A program made the position numbers and the translations under genes. Shown here piece by piece: positions 1 through 5,153 of a DNA stretch of 5,153 nucleotides. The notes beneath the pieces are model-generated. The model was not told the origin of the DNA. It saw only the letters and a list, made by a program, of their open reading frames with translations, and did not search any database. This stretch comes from Candidatus Cloacimonadota bacterium (GTDB taxonomy: Bacteria; Cloacimonadota; Cloacimonadia; Cloacimonadales; JAFGVF01), in the NCBI GenBank assembly GCA_016938155.1, contig JAFGVF010000377.1, positions 1 through 5,153 of the forward strand, in the 5' to 3' direction. Within the stretch, counting starts at the first letter, position 1, and each line of letters opens with the position of its first letter.

Positions 1-1835
1 AATAATTCTTCATGCCTGCCTATACCAACAATCTGCCCTTGGTCCATAACCACAATCTTATCAGCAGAGAAAATGGTTGATAGACGATGAGCGATCATCA
101 CGACAGTACGGTTTGCGGTCGCATTTTCTATAGCTTGTTGCACTTTCTGTTCTGATTCTGTATCCAGAGCACTTGTAGCTTCATCGAAGATTAAAATGGG
201 TGGATTTCCGGCTATTGCTCTGGCAATACAAAGCCTTTGCTTTTGTCCTCCCGAAAGATTAGATGCTTTTGGTGAGATTAAAGAATTGTACTTTTCAGGG
301 AGTTTTTCGATGAATTCATCCGCATATGCTATTCTTGCAGCTTCAATAATTGTTTTATCAGGCAGTTGATGGAGGCTGCCATAAGAAATATTCTCAATAA
401 CTGATGCGTTAAAGAGTATAGATTCCTGAGTAACAAATCCATAGAGCTGTCTTAAATCGCTTATTGCAATTCTACGAATCGAGGTCCCATCAATTTTAAT
501 ATCACCGGAAGTAATATCATAAAGTCTGGCAAGTAGGTTCACCAAAGTCGTTTTACCTGAACCGCTATTCCCTACAAGGGCAACCTTTTCGCCTTTATTT
601 ATAGTTAGATTTATGCCTTTCAAAACAGCATCTTTACCATTATATGAGAAAGTAGTGTCTTCAAACACTATGCTTTCATGGAAGTCATTTACATGGATAG
701 GATTTGGGTCTTCTTCGATCTCTGATTTCTGGTTGATAATCTCTCCAATCCTTTCCAGTGAGACAAATCCCTTTTTGATCTCTGAATAGGACTTGGTCAG
801 CTCCTTTAGGGGGTGCATAGTTGAAAAGATTGCAAAAAGAAAGGTCATGAAGTTTCCTAGGGTAAATCCACTATTTACCTTTAAAACCAAACCACCGCCA
901 ATAATAAGAAGTGTAGCCCCAATAAGAGCACTAAAAATCTCAGAAATTGGAACATTCAAGGTAGTATAAAGATTAGATTTAAGCCAAAACCCGTTATATT
1001 TCAAATTAACTTTGTTAAATCTCTCCATCTCATAATCTTCACGGGAAAATGCTTTTACTATCTTCATGTTACTTAATATCTCTTCCATAAAGGAAAACAT
1101 CACAGAATACTGTCCCTGCTGCTTTTTTGCATATTTCTTCAGCTTCTTTCCAACAAATCCCACTAACCAAGCAAATCCGGGCATCACAATGAGAACTATC
1201 AGGAAAAGTCTGGGGTTAATAGCAAGAGCTATGAATGCATACATTACAACAAGCATCAAATCACGAAGGATTAAAAGTAATGAACCGATAAATTTATCAC
1301 TAACTATCTGGATATCCGAAATCATTCGAACAAGGGAATCTCCGGTCTTATTCTCATTATAAAAAGCCATGGACTGAAAGAGGTATTTATGAAAAAGCAT
1401 ATTGCGGATTCCGTAAACTGTAAGTCCCCGAAGCTTTAGAGAAAATGCTCGATTAAGAAAAAAGAACACATTCTTCAGAAATAGGATCAGCACAAAGCTA
1501 ATACTTATCACCCAAAGGAGCATCATCGAATCTGATTGCATGCACAATTCTTTAAAACTGGTTCCGAGTGACGAAAGAGCTTCCTTATTTAGATGAAACA
1601 AATTGTGTTCGGCGAAGAATTTCGAAAGGATATTCCCTGTAGCACTGAGGAATTCTCCCGTTGTGTGATATTGAACGGTTTTTGGGATATCTACGAACAC
1701 ATAATCAAGGATAGGAACAATCATTGTGATGCTTATCCCACTAAACGCCGTATATAACACCATCGAAACAATACTGGCAACGAAAAACTGCCAATATCTT
1801 AGTGCAATTCTATATATCTTTTTTAGAGTATCCAT
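1..1835 (-). CDS. MsbA-type ABC exporter half-transporter (permease and ATPase fused), C-terminus cut by window edge
   Basis: An ATP-driven exporter of the inner membrane that should work as a homodimer. The substrate cannot be read from sequence; lipid A, lipids or drugs are typical of this family. 611 residues are visible and the stop lies off the left edge; relatives are about 570-620 long, so little is missing. The membrane domain covers roughly residues 15-345, with hydrophobic segments near 17-46, 104-127, 183-205, 208-228 and 296-318. The ATPase domain is complete: A-loop Tyr398, Walker A GNSGSGKT (422-429), Q-loop Gln470, signature LSGGQ (527-531), Walker B ILIFDE (547-552) with Glu552 as the catalytic base, and H-loop His583. 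The first external loop, about 48-103, is longer than in E. coli MsbA. The ATG at 1833-1835 follows AGAAAGAAG and has an in-frame stop at 1857-1859, which supports this start. It lies behind the secF terminator, so it is probably a separate transcription unit. The exporter call is firm; true MsbA identity is not. Confidence 0.95.
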   Translation of the reverse strand, partial: MDTLKKIYRIALRYWQFFVASIVSMVLYTAFSGISITMIVPILDYVFVDIPKTVQYHTTGEFLSATGNILSKFFAEHNLFHLNKEALSSLGTSFKELCMQSDSMMLLWVISISFVLILFLKNVFFFLNRAFSLKLRGLTVYGIRNMLFHKYLFQSMAFYNENKTGDSLVRMISDIQIVSDKFIGSLLLILRDLMLVVMYAFIALAINPRLFLIVLIVMPGFAWLVGFVGKKLKKYAKKQQGQYSVMFSFMEEILSNMKIVKAFSREDYEMERFNKVNLKYNGFWLKSNLYTTLNVPISEIFSALIGATLLIIGGGLVLKVNSGFTLGNFMTFLFAIFSTMHPLKELTKSYSEIKKGFVSLERIGEIINQKSEIEEDPNPIHVNDFHESIVFEDTTFSYNGKDAVLKGINLTINKGEKVALVGNSGSGKTTLVNLLARLYDITSGDIKIDGTSIRRIAISDLRQLYGFVTQESILFNASVIENISYGSLHQLPDKTIIEAARIAYADEFIEKLPEKYNSLISPKASNLSGGQKQRLCIARAIAGNPPILIFDEATSALDTESEQKVQQAIENATANRTVVMIAHRLSTIFSADKIVVMDQGQIVGIGRHEEL

Positions 1836-1872
1836 ATATCTTCTTTCTAAATTTTTCTACTTTCAACAACAT

Positions 1873-1899
1873 AGATAATTAATGTCAAATAAATTATCT
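1873..1899. promoter_or_regulatory. Inverted repeat around a TTGACA hexamer before the ABC exporter
   Basis: Two perfect 8-base arms, agataatt (1873-1880) and aattatct (1892-1899), flank an 11-base spacer. On the minus strand the spacer contains TTGACA (1883-1888), a perfect match to a sigma-70 -35 box. The site lies between the secF terminator and the exporter start, where a promoter or operator is expected. No good -10 box lies 16-18 bases further on (the best is TGAAAG, 1860-1865), so the promoter reading is weak. In such AT-rich DNA an 8-base repeat may also be chance. Confidence 0.3.
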
Positions 1900-1912
1900 C
1901 CGATTGAAAAGC

Positions 1913-1938
1913 AGAAAGCTGTCCGCAGACAGCTTTCT
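1913..1938 (-). terminator. Rho-independent-type terminator after secF
   Basis: A perfect 11-base-pair stem, arms at 1913-1923 and 1928-1938, closes a 4-base loop. On the minus strand it begins 23 bases after the secF stop and is followed by GCTTTTC, an interrupted T-run. On the plus strand no T-run follows, so it serves minus-strand transcription. The tail is short, so readthrough into the ABC exporter is possible. It most likely ends the secD-secF transcript. Confidence 0.75.
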
Positions 1939-1961
1939 ATATTTACTAAACAGACCGATTC

Positions 1962-2924
1962 TTATTTGTGACCGGTTAGTTTTTTGAATCTTGGATGATC
2001 TTTCTTAGTTGCATGGAACCAATCTACCACGATAGGACTGGCAATAAAGATAGATGAGTAAGTACCGGTTATAACGCCAATCAGGATAGCAAAAGAGAAA
2101 TCTCTGATTACTGTTCCACCAAATATATAGAGGGACAGGGCTGTGATGATTGTTGTACCGGATGTAATAATTGTTCTGCTGAGAGTTTTATTTATAGAAG
2201 TATTAAAAACAGTAGCAAAACTATCTCTATGATGCTTTCTCAAATCTTCGCGGATACGGTCAAATACAACAATTGTATCATTGATTGAGTAACCGACAAT
2301 CATGAGTAAAGCAGCGATAATACTTGTTGAAATTTCTTTTCCAAGGATTGAGAAAATACTGAGTGTTATCAGAACATCATGGAAAAGTGCGATAATAGCA
2401 GCAACACCGAAAGTCAATTCGAAACGAATCCAGATATAGATAATCATGAGGATAAGTGATACAAAGATTGCTTTGATAGCTTGCCACTTCAGCTCTTCAC
2501 CAACTCGAGGTCCGATTTCCTGTTGTAAGCGAACAAATTCCTTTTCGGGTTTGTTTGTGTATTGAGGTAATTCCTTCTTAAAGGCACCGATGATTTCTTC
2601 TATCTGTGAACCTTTCTCTGTTGTCTGTGCTTTTATCAGGAAGATGTTGCTGTCCGATTTACCAAGACGTTGAATTTCAGCACTGCTTTGTCCCATCGAT
2701 TTCATGGTTTCACGGATAGCATCAATTTTAACCGGTTCTGTTCCCTGTTGAACAGGAGAGAAATCCAATTCGAGTGAAATTCCGCCTGTGAAGTCAATCC
2801 CGTATTTAGGTCCGCCATTTATCACCATGGAGATTATACCGGCAAGAATTACGATTGCAGATATCAGATATGCTGCTTTTCTCTTCTGGATAATCTGGAA
2901 ATTTGTGTTTGTAAAAATATTCAC
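1962..2924 (-). CDS. secF: Protein translocase subunit SecF
   Basis: SecF is the inner-membrane partner of SecD. The pair uses the proton-motive force to pull and release preproteins on the periplasmic side of SecYEG. The 320 residues match the usual length (about 300-325). In order: a first membrane segment near 17-35, the family motif YGIDFTGG (41-48), a periplasmic domain to about 145, then five membrane segments between about 148 and 300. The fourth-helix motif GYSINDTIVV is at 211-220 and leads into FDRIRE (221-226). Asp216 and Arg250 (in LSR, 248-250) are 34 residues apart, the same spacing as the proton-pathway pair Asp637/Arg671 recalled for Thermus SecDF. The start is GTG, not ATG, supported by AGGAGG five bases upstream; the frame begins 9 bases after secD ends, so expression should be coupled. 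A terminator follows. No defects are seen. Confidence 0.97.
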   Translation of the reverse strand: MNIFTNTNFQIIQKRKAAYLISAIVILAGIISMVINGGPKYGIDFTGGISLELDFSPVQQGTEPVKIDAIRETMKSMGQSSAEIQRLGKSDSNIFLIKAQTTEKGSQIEEIIGAFKKELPQYTNKPEKEFVRLQQEIGPRVGEELKWQAIKAIFVSLILMIIYIWIRFELTFGVAAIIALFHDVLITLSIFSILGKEISTSIIAALLMIVGYSINDTIVVFDRIREDLRKHHRDSFATVFNTSINKTLSRTIITSGTTIITALSLYIFGGTVIRDFSFAILIGVITGTYSSIFIASPIVVDWFHATKKDHPRFKKLTGHK

Positions 2925-2929
2925 TGTTT

Positions 2930-2935
2930 CCTCCT
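2930..2935 (-). promoter_or_regulatory. secF ribosome-binding site overlapping the secD stop codon
   Basis: On the minus strand AGGAGG sits five bases before the GTG start of secF. Its first two bases are also the last two bases of the TAG stop of secD (2934-2936). A strong site placed on the upstream stop codon suggests that ribosomes finishing SecD re-initiate on secF, which would keep the two subunits in balance. It also fixes the GTG as the secF start. Confidence 0.85.
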
Positions 2936-4571
2936 AAATACTTAACTTATCGCGGTTAGTGCTTGTGATGAAAGTCTCAAAAAGAGCTTTTACAAACACA
3001 ATTGCAGTAAACATGGAACCGACAATACCGATACCCAAAGTAACAGCAAAACCACGAATAGGTCCCGTTCCGAAATTATACAATACAATCGCTGCAATCA
3101 AAGTAGTGATATTAGAGTCAGCGATAGTGATAATAGCTCTTGCAAAACCTGCATCGACAGCACTTCTCACTGTCTTTCCGGCAGCCAACTCTTCTCTTAT
3201 TCTTTCAAAGATAAGAACATTGGCGTCAACTGCCATACCGATTGTTAGAATCAACCCGGCAATACCCGGCATAGTCAAGGTTGCTCCAAAGAGTGTTAGT
3301 ATTGACATCGTAAAGGCTATGTTCATCACAAGTGCAAAGTTAGCAAATACGCCACCTATTTTGTAATATACAAGCATGAATAGAGCTACAACGATTAACC
3401 CGATAATACCGGCAAGCTTTCCGGCATTTATACTATCAGTTCCAAGGGTGGCACCAACATCTTTTCTTTCAACAATATTAACAGGAGCAGGGAGATTACC
3501 TGCTTTCAGGACTATAACAAGATCATGAGCTTCCATCATGTTGAAAACTCCGCTTATTATTGCCTTGCCGTCAGGAATTCTGTCATTGATAACAGGTGCC
3601 ATATAGACTACATCATCAAGAACGATTGCAAGCATTCTGTTACGGTTCTGTCCGGTTATATTGGCAAATTTCTTTGCTCCGTTACGATTAAATTCAAGAT
3701 TTATTATTGGTTTGTTATATGTCTTTGGATCACTCATATTCTTCCCGGTACTTGTGGAAGCATCTTCCAGGTAATCACCTGTTATCTCTGGATTTGAGTA
3801 AAGAATATAGAACTCTCTGTCTGCTTTTGGGTCTTCTTTATCGTCTTTTCCTAAAGCAAGCTGATAATTAGCCTGGAAAGAACGCTTGAAAGCAGGATCT
3901 TCCATAAGCTTTTTGAACAGTGGCACATAGTCGTAAGCTATTGTGAAACCCCTGTCGCCACTATTTATCAGGTTTGAGAATATCTTATTATTATCATCAA
4001 GTAAATCTGTTTCAGTCTTATTCTCTGTTGCAGTGGAATCTGCATCGTTATTAAGAATCTGTGAAGCAATATCGGAATTCTCTTCCGCAAGTTCAGTTGA
4101 TAATTCACTTAAAAAACTGTACTTATCAATATTAGCTTTTAAGTAGCTATCAATATCGTTAAGCACTTTCTCATATTCATCCTTCTCAGCTACTAACTTG
4201 AATTCGAGTCTTGCTGTCTTTCCGATAAGGTTCTTGGCTCGTTCAAATTCCTGAATACCGGGTAATTGCACCAATATTCTATTTTCACCAATGCGTTGAA
4301 TCGACGGTTCGGATACACCAAACTGGTCAATACGATTTCTTATAATCTCAATCGCTGATTGTACGGCATTCTCTTTATCTGCTTTATTGATATTGACTTC
4401 TGAGAAATCAACTTCCAATAACAGCTGCATACCGCCCTTCAGATCCAGACCGAGATTCAGTTTCTTCTGTGCCCAACTCCAAGGTATTCCGGGAATAAAC
4501 TGAAGTACAAAATAGAGGGACAGAAGTATAAATAGGAAAATCATAATTCCTTTTACTGATCTGTTTTTCAT
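2934..4571 (-). CDS. secD: Protein translocase subunit SecD
   Basis: SecD is the larger subunit of the proton-driven SecDF accessory complex, which completes export through SecYEG. The protein has 545 residues. A first membrane segment spans about 8-26. The family motif NLGLDLKGG is at 39-47. The periplasmic P1 region holds the conserved stretch around IEIIRNRIDQFGVSEPSI (74-91) and ends with LKAGNLPAPV (355-364). Five further membrane segments lie between about 385 and 532. The fourth-helix motif GMAVDANVLIFERIREEL (445-462) contains Asp449, the residue matching the essential aspartate of this RND-type family. Residues about 162-197 form an Asp/Asn/Ser/Glu-rich, low-complexity insert in the head region. 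The ATG at 4569-4571 has AGGAGA eight bases upstream. It is co-transcribed with secF; yajC, the common upstream neighbour, is not seen. No frameshift or missing key residue is visible. Confidence 0.97.
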   Translation of the reverse strand: MKNRSVKGIMIFLFILLSLYFVLQFIPGIPWSWAQKKLNLGLDLKGGMQLLLEVDFSEVNINKADKENAVQSAIEIIRNRIDQFGVSEPSIQRIGENRILVQLPGIQEFERAKNLIGKTARLEFKLVAEKDEYEKVLNDIDSYLKANIDKYSFLSELSTELAEENSDIASQILNNDADSTATENKTETDLLDDNNKIFSNLINSGDRGFTIAYDYVPLFKKLMEDPAFKRSFQANYQLALGKDDKEDPKADREFYILYSNPEITGDYLEDASTSTGKNMSDPKTYNKPIINLEFNRNGAKKFANITGQNRNRMLAIVLDDVVYMAPVINDRIPDGKAIISGVFNMMEAHDLVIVLKAGNLPAPVNIVERKDVGATLGTDSINAGKLAGIIGLIVVALFMLVYYKIGGVFANFALVMNIAFTMSILTLFGATLTMPGIAGLILTIGMAVDANVLIFERIREELAAGKTVRSAVDAGFARAIITIADSNITTLIAAIVLYNFGTGPIRGFAVTLGIGIVGSMFTAIVFVKALFETFITSTNRDKLSI

Positions 4572-4574
4572 GAT

Positions 4575-4589
4575 CTACTTCTCCTGTAG
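4575..4589 (-). promoter_or_regulatory. secD ribosome-binding site inside a small hairpin loop
   Basis: On the minus strand CTAC and GTAG (4586-4589 and 4575-4578) can pair around a 7-base loop, AGGAGAA, which contains the secD Shine-Dalgarno sequence. The ATG follows eight bases after AGGAGA. The four-pair stem is weak. It would present the site in an accessible loop rather than hide it, so it may have no regulatory effect. The ribosome-binding site itself is well supported. Confidence 0.6.
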
Positions 4590-4647
4590 TGTATTTTATT
4601 AATGCTCTGATTCTTATGGAAAATGTTTGCGTGGGAAAGAGGTTTCT

Positions 4648-4857
4648 CTATAATCTGAGAACTGCTGTGCGGAAAGGAATCTGGCAGATATACTGCTTCA
4701 TCACTTGGTTGAAACTCAACTCACTGAGGAGTATCAACCAGCGATAACGCATCTGTGCACGGCAGGATTTGATTACCTTGCCGAAGAACGCAGTCAGCGT
4801 AAAGTATAAATGCACAAAGGCTTCATACTGGATTAAATACTTTAATTCATCCTGCAT
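4648..4857 (-). CDS. Hypothetical 69-residue protein upstream of secD (doubtful)
   Basis: I do not recognise this product. The frame runs from an ATG at 4855-4857 to a TAG at 4648-4650, ending 76 bases before secD on the same strand. An AGGA lies three bases before the ATG, close for a ribosome-binding site, and a TAA directly before the ATG bounds the frame. The protein is basic, with hydrophobic stretches near residues 13-29 and 40-47 but an acidic N-terminus, so it is not a classical signal peptide. Its codons have few G in first position, which argues against coding. An overlapping plus-strand frame (4654-4806) looks more coding-like, so this may be its shadow. If real, its place before secD recalls export-sensing leader peptides such as VemP, which precedes secD2-secF2 in Vibrio. 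The known arrest motifs I checked for (SecM-like, RAPP) are not seen. Confidence 0.25.
   Translation of the reverse strand: MQDELKYLIQYEAFVHLYFTLTAFFGKVIKSCRAQMRYRWLILLSELSFNQVMKQYICQIPFRTAVLRL
4706..4740. repeat. Inverted repeat forming a 14-pair interrupted hairpin
   Basis: Outer arms tggttga (4706-4712) and tcaacca (4734-4740) pair perfectly. After one A-A mismatch the pairing continues with actc/gagt (4714-4717 with 4729-4732). After a two-base bulge it continues with ctc/gag (4720-4722 with 4726-4728) around a three-base loop. The 35 bases thus hold 14 pairs. The mismatch-and-bulge form is typical of structured RNA, but either strand could fold, and there is no match to an RNA family I know. 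Confidence 0.4.
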
Positions 4858-4861
4858 TTAT
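4806..4861. repeat. Nested inverted repeat enclosing the start of the 69-codon frame
   Basis: Perfect 9-base arms ataaatgca (4806-4814) and tgcatttat (4853-4861) enclose a second hairpin, attaaa (4833-4838) with tttaat (4842-4847) around a three-base loop; a GG/CC pair (4831-4832 with 4851-4852) may extend it. On the minus strand the ATG at 4855-4857 lies in the outer arm, so folding would mask that start codon. This could be a regulatory leader structure or simply AT-rich self-complementarity. Confidence 0.4.
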
Positions 4862-4909
4862 CCTATATTCCTTTTTATTTATATAAGTAAATCAACTTCC
4901 GAAAAGAAA

Positions 4910-4920
4910 GACTCTGAGTC
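4910..4920. promoter_or_regulatory. Palindrome gactc-t-gagtc, possible operator
   Basis: A perfect 5+1+5 palindrome. It lies where transcription from the promoter candidate at 4926-4955 should begin, about 7 bases after its -10 box. A repressor bound here would block initiation. It stops pairing immediately outside the arms, and no second copy was noticed in the window. Confidence 0.3.
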
Positions 4921-4925
4921 AAGCT

Positions 4926-4955
4926 ATTTTATTCTTTCCAGATAACTGTCTTCAA
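4926..4955 (-). promoter_or_regulatory. Candidate sigma-70-type promoter for the secD operon
   Basis: On the minus strand TTGAAG (4950-4955, four of six consensus bases) is followed after 18 bases by TAAAAT (4926-4931, five of six). The predicted start is near 4919, giving a leader of about 350 bases before secD. A second -10-like TATAAA (4878-4883) lies nearer the 69-codon frame but has no good -35 box. If this lineage uses a Bacteroidota-like sigma factor, these boxes would not apply. Confidence 0.35.
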
Positions 4956-4992
4956 TTTGCGGTTATAATTTACTGTCTATCGGCATTAGCAA

Positions 4993-5153
4993 CTAACAAA
5001 ACGATTCAGTTTTTCCACAGGTAGCCATATTAAGTGATAACGATTGAATCTTTACGACAATATAGTTGGCTTTATACTTAGTCTCCAATTCATCATTTAC
5101 AGCCTTCATTATGAACAAATCAGTAATCCGCATTTTTCCCACTGCTTTTCCAC
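4993..5153 (-). CDS. Unidentified frame, probably a C-terminal fragment open to the right edge
   Basis: This frame is open from the right window edge to a TAG at 4993-4995. The visible 52 residues include GKAVGKMRITDLF near the edge, a charged middle (NDELETKYKANYIVVKIQ) and a Cys-containing tail ending in ESFC. If it is the end of a longer gene, its body lies off the window. Alternatively it is a 46-residue frame starting at the ATG at 5131-5133, which has a weak GTGGGA five bases upstream. The mix of charged and hydrophobic residues looks protein-like, but I cannot assign a family. It does not resemble YajC, the usual neighbour before secD. No terminator hairpin was found after its stop, so transcription could continue towards secD. 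Confidence 0.4.
   Translation of the reverse strand, partial: GKAVGKMRITDLFIMKAVNDELETKYKANYIVVKIQSLSLNMATCGKTESFC

Larger units (their letters stand above)
4572..4992. other. Leader or intergenic region before secD, no confident gene
   Basis: This 421-base stretch separates secD from the next frame upstream. Its right part (about 4862-4992) is AT-rich and holds a promoter candidate and a short palindrome. Its middle (about 4654-4861) is visibly more GC-rich and contains several inverted repeats. It also has open frames on both strands, none of which matches a family I recognise. The left part (4572-4647) is the immediate approach to secD and contains its ribosome-binding site. It shows no tRNA, rRNA or CRISPR pattern. 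It could be a structured 5' leader of secD, a decayed gene fragment, or a small gene. Confidence 0.6.

Noticed and set aside
1066..1362. Plus-strand open frame of 98 codons
   Set aside because: It lies entirely antisense to the ABC exporter membrane domain, has no convincing ribosome-binding site, and gives an unremarkable product.
1913..1938. Bidirectional terminator
   Set aside because: On the plus strand the stem is followed by atatttac with no T-run, and no plus-strand gene ends here.
2959..3366. Plus-strand open frame of 135 codons
   Set aside because: Antisense to the conserved C-terminal membrane part of secD; its hydrophobic, Ala/Ile-rich product mirrors the secD helices.
3525..3797. 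Plus-strand open frame of 90 codons
   Set aside because: Antisense to the SecD periplasmic region, which is clearly coding on the other strand.
3943..4146. Plus-strand open frame of 67 codons
   Set aside because: Antisense to the low-complexity insert of SecD; its Ser-rich product reflects the complement of Asp/Glu codons.
4660..4690. Possible resemblance to the SRP RNA core (cggaaaggaatctggcag)
   Set aside because: The SRP core needs a specific GGAAGGAAGCAG-like arrangement with flanking pairing. The bases differ and the stems do not form.
4617..4748. Plus-strand ATG frame of 43 codons
   Set aside because: It has no good ribosome-binding site, overlaps the other frames of this block, and its product resembles nothing I know.
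1..5153. CRISPR array, tRNA, rRNA, insertion sequence or transposase
   Set aside because: No regular repeat-spacer pattern, cloverleaf with CCA end, rRNA core sequence or transposase motif was seen on either strand.

Overview
The window carries a protein-export operon and an ABC exporter, all on the minus strand. From right to left, in transcription order, they are: the end of an unidentified frame (4993-5153), a roughly 420-base stretch with no confident gene (4572-4992), secD (2934-4571), secF (1962-2924), a hairpin terminator (1913-1938), and an MsbA-type ABC exporter (1-1835) whose last residues lie beyond the left edge.

The organism is a bacterium with a moderately AT-rich genome and Shine-Dalgarno initiation. 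SecD and SecF are separate proteins of 545 and 320 residues. Most Bacteroidota and many Firmicutes fuse them, so those groups are less likely. The sequence style would fit a diderm lineage near the FCB group (for example Cloacimonadota or a similar candidate phylum), but this is a guess from general resemblance and not a placement.

SecD and SecF form the inner-membrane accessory complex that uses the proton-motive force to pull preproteins out of the SecYEG channel. The genes are 9 bases apart, and the secF ribosome-binding site overlaps the secD stop codon, so they are translated as a pair. The usual upstream partner yajC is not visible in the 580 bases before secD. The ABC exporter is a half-transporter with one membrane domain and one complete ATPase domain. 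It is separated from secF by the terminator and 126 bases of intergenic DNA, so it probably has its own transcription start.

The protein-coding part is ordinary. The least explained part is the DNA before secD. It has a plausible promoter with a palindrome at its predicted start site, several inverted repeats that would fold in RNA, a 69-codon frame (4648-4857) whose start codon lies in a hairpin arm, and a competing plus-strand frame that looks somewhat more coding-like. A leader that regulates secDF, perhaps through an export-sensing peptide, is a testable idea but is not demonstrated here.
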